Assembly (NCBI GenBank): GCA_013399015.1
Contig: VWZX01010418.1
Coordinates: 552,507 to 616,506, forward strand
DNA length: 64,000 nt
Direction: 5' to 3'
Source: Galbula dea
Taxonomy: Eukaryota > Chordata > Aves > Piciformes > Galbulidae
Each line of letters opens with the position of its first letter. Position 1 is the stretch's first letter. Position numbers and translations under genes: made by a program. Shown here in pieces: positions 51,601 through 62,100 of the stretch. The notes beneath the pieces were generated by a model that worked only from the letters and a program-made list of their open reading frames with translations, was not told the DNA's origin and did not search any database.

Positions 51601-54600
51601 TAATTATGGTTTTCATAAATGTAAGGATGACAACATTAAAATATTTTAATAGATGTCAGAGTACTTTTTTTTAAAGTCTGGGGGTTTTGGGGTTTTTGGG
51701 TTTTGGTTTTGGTGGTTTTTTTTGGGTGTTTCTTTTTGAATAGACTAACATGGTTCTCAAGTTGTCTGGAGAGGGGAATTCCAGGAAACATCTAAAATTA
51801 AGTTACTGTCATGTCTGAAAACAATTCTTTATCAACTTAAGGATAATATAGTTGAACAATGCTCAAACTAGGGCTCTGTTACAATCTTTACATCATTATA
51901 TGTTCTCTGTACCTCGTGTAACCTCTACACTAAAGCAGATTCCTCCAACTCATACTAGTTAGAAGTCAATGTGATGGTGTCAGCTGAATTTTTCTGTTTC
52001 AGTGTATTGTACGTGTTAATTTTTAATGTAAAATTTGATGTAGAAATGTGTGAAGATCAGTCTTTCTTCCTGTGCTTTTCTGACTCGCTGCAGAATTGTG
52101 ATGAAACTGAAGCATGTACTCTTCACAAGCATAACTAAAGAAATAGTAGGTTTTAGTGATGTCTGTATTTACATAGTATTACTGCTTTAAAGCTAAGATA
52201 TTTATGGTTTTAGCATTGAAGAAAACTGAAGGTTGCTGTTTCATCCTTACATGCACGTGGCTTTTGCTTTTAGGAATTGTTTAAGAAATCAGTCTTAATT
52301 GACTGTCTGAAATTGCAGGTGATCACACATGTAAATGGTGAGGATAAAGTGGTACCTGGTTTATATGCCTGTGGGGAAGCAGCCTCTGCATCTGTCCATG
52401 GCGCGAACCGACTTGGAGCAAACTCTCTTCTGGATTTGGTGGTCTTTGGTCGTGCTTGTGCCCTTACTATTGCAGACACATGCAAGCCCGGTAAGTTTCA
52501 CTTTTTTACAGACATTCTCCGTTAGGATTTAATTTCTGCCTAACAAAGAGTTGTTGCTGCCTACTTCAAATTCAGATTGTTAGACAGACTTATTGTTAGA
52601 AAAGGCAGAAAATGGTGTTTATGCATTTTATAGGCAAGTTCTTTGCTATGCAACTCTTTGAAATTACCAGTTGCTTTGTGAGTTGATCATAAACTAGAAT
52701 TGGGCCGGTGCTATTGGCAAAAACAGTTGAGATTTTTCACAAATTAGCAAAACAGAATATTGAAGACTGACTTCTCTACATCCTGCACTACATTTTCTCT
52801 ATTAAAATGTAGTCTCCTACACTTGGCACTTTTGTGGAATTTGCTGCCAACTTGTTGATTAATAAGGTGGATTGCACATGCAAGTGATGAGAGAGGTACT
52901 AAATACTGTAACGTCTTATTCCCTATATGTGGGTTGTCACTGCTGAATATTATTTTTAAGTAGTCTAGTTCAGCAACAGTTACTGAGCTGAGAAAACAAA
53001 GAAATCCCTTCCCCAAACCTAACAAAACACTGTGAGAGGCAGTTATATTGCAAAGCTCTGAAAGTCTGGAAGTAATCATCTGTATTTGCATTGCTTAGTT
53101 GTCCACTTTAACAAGAAGGTTTGTGTTTTTCAGTCTGACTGCACAAAGTGCACAGTGATGGTTCCTGATGGAATCAGCTTAGATTTAGCAGTGCCTGTTG
53201 GCCTTCTGGCTCCTTTGGAGTTTAAAGTTGCAGGAAGGTTTTTAATAGTCTGAATGCAAAGGTACATGTGAGATGAAGTGTGCTGGTAAGATGCTGTGTT
53301 TGGTTTGTTACCCAATAACATATGTGTGTAGTATTAGAGGCTAGATGTAGAGCTCACGTGTGACTGCCAAGTTTATTGACTTGTCTGTGGTCTCTTCATT
53401 CCAGGAGTGGTTGGGAGTTTTGGGAGTGAGGAGACAAGGAAATTATAGGAGAGGATGGTAGAGTCACAAGCTTATTCCATAGTTTAGCAGAATTTGCATG
53501 AAGTGCTGTTTTTAAGGAATTAACAGCAGAATTTAGCCAAACCTGTAAATTACCAACTAATTGTCACAGGGAAGAATGTGTGATTCACATATTCCACTAA
53601 GAGGTCTTATTTTTAAGTGTATGGATACTGTTGGTGGGAGTTCAGGAGTTAGTTAACCTGTACCTCAGAGGAAGAAAAGAGATTGTGTTTTAGTCTGATC
53701 TGAGTTTTAGCAGTTGCTAGTCTATGAAAACTGCCAGAACAAACCCAAGCATAACCTACTGAATTTACTGAAACTTCCTTACTAGGTGAACCAGTTCCCT
53801 CCATTAAACCAAATGCTGGTGAAGAGTCAGTTGCTAATCTTGACAAATTAAGATTTGCTAATGGAACTGTAAGAACTTCGGAACTGCGACTTAACATGCA
53901 GAAGGTAAACCTACTGAAGCTCTCGAGTACAAGGTCGGAGAAGTGCAAGCAATGGAGGTAGTTTGGTCACTTCGTGAAGTACGCTTGATTTGCTTTGCAG
54001 AAGTAAAAGGCAGTAGGCAAAAGCTGTATCAATTTTGTTAGTTTCTTCTTCCCTTCATGGTTTTTTCTCTTGGGAAGTTCACTCAATGTATAACAGGGTG
54101 GGGTTTCCTGTGTTTGGAGTGAACAGAAGAATGTTTTTTCAGGCTGCAGACATGTTTGAAGTCTAAACAGCTCTGTATCAAACTCTGGAAGTAATGAAGT
54201 TTTGTGGGATATTATGCATTTGCAGCATAGGAAACTGATTTTGTGTTTACTACCTTGCAGGCAATGCAAAACCATGCTGCTGTATTTCGTACTGGTTCTG
54301 TGCTCCAGGAAGGCTGTGAAAAACTTAGCCAAATTTATCGTGATTTGGCTCAACTAAAGACATTTGACAGAGGTAACTTTGTAGAGCCCTACTTGCTAAA
54401 CGTGGTAATCAGTCAAGCACTTGATCCTACTTGTCCTTTTCTGGTTGCATACTCTTTGAAAGAAGTAGAAACTGACGTAAGATTTAACTGTATAAGGTGC
54501 TAACTGCTGTTCCCTTAGAACATGGTGGGAAGTTGTACATATATTGAAGAACTTTGTAAATGTCTTTTGAAAACACTAGGGAGTTGCAAAAGCTGGGGAG

Positions 54601-57114
54601 ACTACTCACAGGATCAAGAGTTTTCATTCTTCAGCTGAGGAGATACACTGCAAGACATGGCACTGTCTGTTTGCAGTGCTGACTTAAGAGAACTTGGTTT
54701 GTTAGGTACAACTGATGATGTACCTTTTGTCCACATGTGTATTTCTCTCCAACTACTGCTATTAGACATGTATCCTAACACTGAAAGAACTGGTTTTCTT
54801 GAACAGCTCTTGCCAAGCATCAAGAAAAGTGTTGAATAGCTTAGAATGTAGGAAGACACATTAATGTAAGTGAACTTGGGTCCACCTTGTTGATACTTAA
54901 ATGAAGAACCACCTTGTATCAGTGTTTGGGTTTTGTTTTGTTTTTTTTTACCCCCTCTCTTTGTGGGTGGGAAGGAAATAAAAGCCCTGTTGCCTGGATC
55001 TGCTAGGGATCTACTTAAGAGTTATCACCTAGCCAGATCTTAAGACCTGAAGTGAGGTATGGAGACTAAGTTGTAGGTATGATGTAAAGTAGGTAAGAAT
55101 CTATGGTACAATTTTGTCTTGGTAGTATATATGCAAACAGTGACATCTCGTAGAGGTACTGAATTTTTCTAAGATTCATTATGGTTGTTAGGCTGTAGGA
55201 ATCATTACTGAGCCTTGCAGGCAATAGCAAGTAATTCAGCATTGCTGAGTACTGTCTGCAGTAGGCAGAGCATCGGCTAGTTCAATTTGAAGTATCAGCC
55301 ACAGGACAAAAGTAAATTGAGGACTAACTCATTCATAGAACGTATTCCATACTATTTTAATACTTTACTAGGTATTGTGTGGAACACTGACTTGGTGGAG
55401 ACCCTTGAACTGCAAAACCTGATGCTTTGTGCTCTACAAACTATTTACGGTGCTGAGGCTCGCAAAGAGTCCCGGGGTGCTCATGCCAGAGAGGACTATA
55501 AGGTATAAATATTTTCTGTGACCTAGATGTAAGATTGAATGTCCTTGTTATGTGTTCTTAAATGGGTTATTTAAAAGTTGTAATTTCTTCAGAGTCTTGA
55601 GTTAGTGCAGTATTTGTTTGGGGTCCCATCTGCTCTATTTATTTATTATCTGTTACATATACAATGACCAATAAGTGCAATGTTGGGTAATGGTCTTAGA
55701 GAAGAGTTGTTCTGTGTGTGCATCCATGTGATTAGGGAGGTCTAAACCAGGACTATAGTGATAATAAGGTCTTGAATGCATAAACAGGGCTTCAAGCAGA
55801 ATAATTTTCCTATGCAAAGAACATTACTTTTGAGACCTTACTAAGCCTCAGTATTGAAGATTTGTAGTTGGCACCATTAAGATAAAGCTTGCTGGCTGTT
55901 AGGAGGTGCATTGTGTTACAGTTGTAATTGGAATGCAATTAATCATGTAGTTGTGTTGATTTGCAAATGTAATTTCTGGTCAATACTAACCAACTTTTCT
56001 CTACAGGTACGGATAGATGAGTTTGACTATTCTAAGCCGCTCCAAGGCCAGCAGCGGAAGCCATTTGAAGAGCACTGGAGAAAGCACACCCTTTCATATG
56101 TGGATATCCCATCTGGGAAGGTATGTTGAGCCTGATGCTTGAGGGCCTTTCTCATTGTCAACAGATGGCTGCTGTCATAGGCAGCTTTTGATATCGTGAT
56201 AGTACTGCAAGTTATTGTAATTGTCTGAGGTACCCAATACAGCTAGTGTACTTGGAGGAAGAAAAAAATGGAACATTTATTGTGGTTGAACAGTAAGCAT
56301 AACTGGGAGAAGTTACTGTTGATTTGTTGATCTTTGGGAAGTGACTTTGCAATTTGAGCTGTTGCTGTTTTTCCTCTTATATCAGACTAGTTCAGACCTT
56401 TTTTTATTTTTCCTGTCATGGTGGCAAAGCCTGTAGTTGGTGTTCAGCGTGAAGTTTTATGGTATTTTAGAGATAGAACTGAAAGTCTGACCCTGTAAAA
56501 ATACCGTGTTGGATTTTTATATCCCATTCTTTGAATCCTCTTCACTTCCTCTGCCACAGTTCCAGCTTCCTTGAACCTAGTTTGAGGACAAATGAGAACA
56601 CTTTACTTCCTCAACAGCTGCTGAGGGGACAGAAAGATAGAGTGACACAGTTCACTCTCCTGACTGATCCATTGGGTTTTCTCTCCAAGAATTTGCTAGC
56701 TTCAAGAGCTAGGAACTAGCAGACTTAGCCAAAAGTTCACTGATGTCCAAAAGGCCTTTTAAACCAGTGGTATTCTGATACTCTTTCTGGTCAGGCTTTG
56801 CTTTTAAGAAATCCAGTCAGTGGTAACTTGGTGGAACTTAAATGTTCCTTGTATGTTACTAACTGTTCATTTTCTAGGTAAGGAAAGGAATAATGGAGAA
56901 ACTAGGCTAACATCAATGAAGTCATTGTTATCTGTGTTATTTGGTCATTCCTGTTAGCTAGGCTGTATTGTTTAGATACAAGAGGTTTGTTTGTCTTAGA
57001 AGTCTTTTTGTTCTCTTTTTGCTTTAGGTTACCTTGAAATACAGACCTGTGATTGACAGAACTTTGAACGAAGAAGATTGCTCGAGTGTCCCACCTGCTA
57101 TTCGCTCATACTAG
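42061..57114 (+). CDS. SDHA: SDHA, succinate dehydrogenase flavoprotein subunit, complete
   Basis: Fifteen coding exons: 42061-42126, 44710-44796, 45110-45271, 45642-45785, 45931-46095, 47348-47496, 48729-48853, 50068-50236, 51330-51525, 52319-52490, 53786-53904, 54261-54372, 55372-55502, 56007-56120 and 57028-57114. All introns are GT-AG and the total is 665 residues (human 664). It oxidises succinate to fumarate in complex II of the inner mitochondrial membrane, passing electrons through FAD to SDHB. Exons 1-2 encode an arginine-rich targeting peptide (about 1-45). The FAD dinucleotide motif VVVGAGGAGL follows, and the covalent-FAD histidine is in RSHTVAAQ (about residue 100). The substrate-site HPTG is at about 297-300, the catalytic arginine in DLASRDVVSRS at about 341, and the second FAD region is YACGEAASASVHGANRLGAN. 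The protein ends PPAIRSY. No key residue is missing, so it should be functional. Confidence 0.99.
42127..44709 (+). other. SDHA intron 1
   Basis: A 2.6-kb intron. Its first 500 bp are still CpG-rich. The rest has no recognisable exon and includes T/G-rich runs near 43170-43195 and 44052-44080. Confidence 0.8.
46152..46167. repeat. C10-G6 run in SDHA intron 5
   Basis: Ten C followed directly by six G, which contains a perfect 12-bp palindrome C6G6. It lies 57 bp after the exon 5 donor. Confidence 0.9.
46427..46490 (+). repeat. 32-bp perfect tandem duplication in SDHA intron 5
   Basis: Two identical adjacent 32-bp units (46427-46458 and 46459-46490), each starting GTTAACTTTGTGGTCTG, followed by a partial third start GTTAA. 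It looks like a recent duplication. Confidence 0.93.
50447..50966 (+). repeat. CR1 LINE fragment in SDHA intron 8
   Basis: About 520 bp of the CR1 3' region in the sense direction. Its translation shows the C-terminal part of CR1 reverse transcriptase (LLEYCVRFWAP, VQRRATRLIRGL, LRELGLFSLEKRRLRG, SYLKGGY), broken by frameshifts, then the 3' end 'ttgatgatcttgaaggtcc' and an ATTCTGTG-like tail. The fragment is 5'-truncated and inactive. Confidence 0.95.
51679..51730 (+). other. G/T tract with quadruplex potential in SDHA intron 9
   Basis: The coding strand reads G5-T4-G4-T5-G3-T4-G2-T4-G2 and, after a T-rich spacer, another G3. It has at least four closely spaced G-runs separated by T loops and resembles T4G4-type telomeric repeats. 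Confidence 0.7.
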
Positions 57115-57347
57115 TAACTTACATTGAACTTGCAGTCCTCTTCCAGGCGGCGTTAGTGGTACATAAGCATAGCACAAGCAAATCAAAATAGTATTGTCAC
57201 TACCAATTAATGGGAAATGCTTACTAAACTTTTTCTCCAGCTTGTATTCTGCTGTGGCTTACTGTACAATTATGAAAATGGAAGGCAGGACAGTTTGTTT
57301 TTTTACCAACCTGTCAAAACTGACAGGGGAAACACGAAGTGTGTCTA

Positions 57348-57353
57348 AATAAA
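57348..57353 (+). terminator. SDHA: SDHA polyadenylation signal
   Basis: AATAAA 234 bp after the SDHA stop codon, in a typical 3' UTR. An ATTAAA at 57805-57810, followed by a GT-rich stretch, could be a second, distal site. Confidence 0.7.
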
Positions 57354-58320
57354 GTCATAAGAAGTCTTGTATTTGTGGGAATATGCTATTATTTATATCA
57401 TTACAATGCTTTTATTTTGAATATATAGTTACTTCCATATTTCAAGAACAAGAGATGTATTTCAGTAGTTTTAGGCAAGACTGAGATGCTGGATTTTGAT
57501 ACGGGGACTTAATCAGCAATTATGATGCTTAATGTAAGTAACATGAAAGAAAATGATGCACTAGTAATTACGATTTTGGGTTTTTCTGAAGCTATCATTG
57601 TAAAAATTGTCATACTCCTGTTTTGTTGAAGGAAACAAGCTCCTTCTCCAGTTACTTCCAAAATACACCAATGAACAGAATATAATCTTAATAGCCAAAT
57701 TCTACTTTCTCTAGAACTTCCGATGCTATTTTTGTGGCATGGCCTGCACCTGTCTATTCTGTCAGGGGAATCAAGGGGCACTTTTGCAGAAGAATTACCT
57801 AAATATTAAAGCTTCCCAGACTTGAACTTGGTGTGCTTTAGTGCCAAGGTGCAACTTTTAAGGCAGCAGCAGGGCAGCTTCTAGTGGCATTTCTGTGAAT
57901 AACTCGCTGTTCTTGGAGCACTGAAGTGTAACTATGCAGATTGCAATTGAATGGAGCATTTCTTTATTTTTGACATTTGTTCAAATGCTGAATGTTGTAT
58001 GTTGTATAAAATGAATGTTGCTGGTGGTGGTTGGAAAAATGGAATACACCATATTTTGCTCTTGTCGTGGTTCTGTTACCTTGTGTGGGACACTTGAGCC
58101 TGGACTGAGAGAAATGCAGTATCTTGAAGCACTATCCGTGCATCAGCAGGAAGGGAGCAGAGGACTGTATCTTGTCTTGGCATTTTTTTTATAGCAACAG
58201 CCTTGACTGTTGCTAAGGAGAAGGAGATAACGCTCTATATATCTTTAAAGAGATTACAATATAGCAAAATAAGCTAACATCATCTTTCCATTGTCTGGAA
58301 GTTGCTGTTCCAGTAGCTTT
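57354..58320. other. Spacer between SDHA and FH
   Basis: Just under 1 kb without a recognisable gene. Part of it may be a longer SDHA 3' UTR ending near 57810. There is no N gap, transposon junction or other visible scar between the two genes. Confidence 0.65.
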
Positions 58321-59170
58321 CCACGGGATTCGGGTTTTCCTCAAGCCGGACGGAACCTGCCCTGCTGAAAGGGGCGAGAGGCCTCTCTCAGCCCGCCGCT
58401 GCGCAGGCGTCGCTCCGGCAGCTCGGCAGCGGCTGCCGATTGGCGCGGCGGAGCATGTGCGGCGATCGACGCCCGTAGCCGCTTGACGCTCGTCCGGGGC
58501 GGGCCCGCTGTCTCTCTCCTCCCCGCGGCCGGCCCCTCGCGGTGATCCCCGCAGCCCTCGCCATGCACCGTTCAATCCGCGTCTGCCGCCGCCTGGGCTG
58601 CACCGCAGGCCTACTCACGCACCAGCCGCCCCCGTGCGCTGCCCGCTGGGGCCCGCCGCCGCGCGCCGCCATGGTGAGCACCTTGGCGGGGTTGGGGGGA
58701 GCCGTGACCTCTAACGGCCACCGCTGGCTGCTGCTGCCTTCTGTGACTCCTCCCCCTGCGCCCGCTGGAGCTCGCGACTCGTCCGCACCCCTCCGGGAGA
58801 GGAATGAGGGGGAGCGGGAACGGCGGCCGGCGGCAGGGCCGTCGGTCCGGTGCGTTCCCCTATAGGGAGAGTGCCGGCAGCGGCACCGGGAAGACCTTGC
58901 CGCCATCGCCTCTCAGGCTTGCGCGGCAGTTTCCCTCTTCCGCCGCGGAGTCTGCAGGGCTCGGCCTGGCCCGGCCCGGCCCCCGCCAGGCAGCGCGGGC
59001 GCACCCAGATTGCAGTCCCGAGGCTGTGGTTGAGCCCAGGACCAGCCTGCGGGCTCGTCGTTACCGCAGCGCGCAGCTGTCCCGGTGCGCTGCCCGGCGG
59101 GTGAGGTTGAGGTCGTGAGCACGGCCATTAGGTATCCCAGCACGGTCGAGGGCGGACAGAGGACATCCGT
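58320..59170. promoter_or_regulatory. FH: CpG island promoter of FH
   Basis: A G+C- and CpG-dense block begins abruptly about 240 bp before the FH start codon and extends about 500 bp into intron 1. It has an inverted CCAAT box (GATTGG, 58438-58443) about 120 bp upstream of the ATG, an NRF-1-like TGCGCAGGCGT at 58400-58410 (two mismatches to consensus), and no TATA box. This is typical of a broadly expressed mitochondrial enzyme. Confidence 0.8.
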
Positions 59171-62100
59171 CTAGGTAGGCAGGAGAGGTGTCGCTGCAAG
59201 AGTTGCTGTGGTGGAGCTATGGCCTGCAGCTGCCTCTTTCACCGATATTTCAGTCACGTTCTGAGAGCTGCCGAGTTCTAAGGAAAAGCTGTATCCTCAT
59301 AGAAATGGGAGTATCTGGAAAACCCTAGGGGCTGCCTGAAAACTAGGGAGCTTTCAGCTGAGAACTGCCTGTGACCTGCAGGCATCCTCAGTTATTGTTC
59401 AGATATAATCAATGAACTGTCGGGCTGCAACGCGAGTGGGGCTTCTTACTGCACGCGGTTCAGCGTAGAAATAAAATGCTGTTTGGCTAAGGAACTCGAG
59501 AGTCGGTACTGACAGCTAGGATATTGAATCGAAACCATAGTCTCAGGTGTGGCTCTGTAAATTCACTTCTTAAAACGAACAGATAACTTGAGCATGTTGG
59601 AAGAATTCCAGCAGAAAGTGGCATGGTTAGGATTTGTTTACGTAGTTTATTAAATAGTTAATAAATTTAGTTAGAACACTAGTTCCTGGTATGTGATATT
59701 TATTATTTATAGAAAATAGCATTAAAAAACTAGCTTCCCAATGAATGAATAAAGTGCATGGTGAATGAAACATACCTGTGTCAGAGCAGACTATGTAACT
59801 GACAAACCATTGGCCTGTCAGATGGGTTTTTTGGGGTTTTGTTTGTTTTTTTTTTCTCTTTGGCATCATCCAAGGAAACTGTTGCAGCTCTTGGACTTCA
59901 TTTACTTGCTGAAGACCTGGTATTTAGGAAGGGATGCAGTATTAAATTAAATATTTGTGTTTTGCTCTTTGCTAGTCAGAAATCTAACCTGTCCCATAAG
60001 TAGACATTATTAATTGATTGGGTTTAAATAACAGCAGAAGTGACAGTAAAATGTCCATTGGCAAATTTGGACCTTAAGCAGACCTTGAATTCTTACAGGA
60101 ATCTTGCAAGGTATGCATGGGAAATAGTATTGTGGCTGTTCTGCTATTTGAATATCTCCAGAGTGTTATGGTGCAATCAATTCTACCTACTTTGTTCCCT
60201 GCAACGAGGCAAAAGTACAGTTATGTTTGCCTAACTGTGTGAGCTTTGGACTGTGTGTTCTTGGGATTTTTGGGAGGCAAAGCATACCTTTCCAGGCCTC
60301 TTAAAAAAGAAAAAAAATATGTATTTGTTCTGTAAAGGTGAGAAATAGTAGTTCTAAGCTGAGATTTGCTGTAGCTGTGATAGAAACAAGTGACCATAGG
60401 AGTTTGCCTTGGCTTGTGGCAGAGTTGCTAGGTCTCCTTTTGGCTGCGGCCCACTGGTTGGGAAGTAGAGGGCTGTGCTACTCTTGTGCGATTTCACAGC
60501 AGGTATTCTAGGGCAGGGAGTGACTGCAGAAGCCACTTCAGATTCAGGAACTGGGACCTTCAGCTCATAAAGCCATTCAAAAGGGTGAATTCTGCCTAAG
60601 AAGTGGGGGAAGCATTCTGTAGTCTGCTACATTAGTCTAAAGGTAGTGCTGAAGTTTAGTTCCTTTAGCACGTACGAAAAATATCACTTTGCTTTTTTAC
60701 CTAATGTCACTTGTTACTCAATCAGCAAAAGATGTTCAGCTTAAAGTACCTTTAATCACTTTTTAATGTCAGGGTTTATTTTTTAAAAGGTACTTGTACC
60801 AGGAGGTACTGATCCTATTTATATTTGTTTCATCACTGTTGACACTGGAATGATGTAAGTCTGAGGAGTCAATTGTGCAACTGCTTTTTTGTCTGAACAA
60901 TTAGAGTAGTTTAACATTTTTATGTTGTTTGAGCGTGGAAAGTTTTGGTGATGGAACTGCTAATGATATCAAGAGCTGGGCTTGGAACTGAATTGATTCT
61001 CTTCATCCAGCCCTAGGGAAAGCTTGACACCTTCTGTTTATGCAAAATGTCTAAATATCAAAAGCAGGGATTTCACAGACCATGTGTGTTTGCCCAACTG
61101 TTGCTATATTAGTATGTACATGCATACAGTAAGACCCACAGGCATCACCTTTAGTTATTTTTGGTGGTGAGTAACTAAAGAAGCCTTAACTGTATTCTTT
61201 TTCTTGTTAGCATGTAAATGAATGCAAAGTGACTAAAAAAGGATAAAGAGGATTAAAGAACATAGGAATTGCATACTAGTTTACACTAAGCTTTGTATGA
61301 AGCTTTTTATTCTGAAGTCAGTGTGTGGGAGAGCATGAGGCAAAACACAAGGTGTGGGAAGCAGGACAGCAATGCAAGAGCTAACCCTTGTTGTTTGTGG
61401 GCTGGGCTGCAGTTTCTTTTTGGTTACATGCACCACCTGCTCTGCAAGAGAGCCCTAAGTGAGCAATGCTGGTGTCTCTGGTACGTGAGTGCTGGAGTAC
61501 CTGATGGCAGAGAATCTCCATCTGGCTGGGAATGCCGCTTAGACAGTAAAAGGCTGGAATGACTGCCCCTTGCCACCACTACTGCCTGTAGCTTTCAGGC
61601 TGCTGCAGAAAGTTAGTGCTGCTGGAGAGGGTGTTCTGCCCAGTACCCAGCTGTGTTCCTGTTCTGGAGGACTAAGATCCATCAAGCAAAGAGCAAATAA
61701 AATGGACCAAGAGAAGAAAGGAACAGCCTCACTTCAGAAGTGGACATCTAGCAAAGAGTAAGAACTGTGCATCTCAGAAAGGATGCTTTCCTCTTATTCT
61801 GACTCATTTTCACATCAGATTATTTCCTGAGTCTGTGTTTTGTCTGTATCATAACACAGTTTAGATCTTTCTTCTGAGTGTGTATCCTTCTTTGCCTAAG
61901 CTTGTGGGGGCTTCTCACATCTGCAGCATCAGATAGAGAGGAGTTTTGTTAGTCTGCTACTTGTGTGGAGAGCTGCTTCCTTTTCCTTGCTTTGAACGTG
62001 GCTCCTACTAGCTTGATGTCATGACTCCTGTTCTTGTGTTGAAAGAGACAGTGAGCACCCATCATCATTCTACTGGTGATTTTATTGGCCTCAGTTTTCC

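Noticed and set aside
58388..58906. 172-codon minus-strand frame (and others) over the FH start
   Set aside because: Stop-poor because of the CpG island; low-complexity R/A/G/P composition; antisense to FH exon 1.
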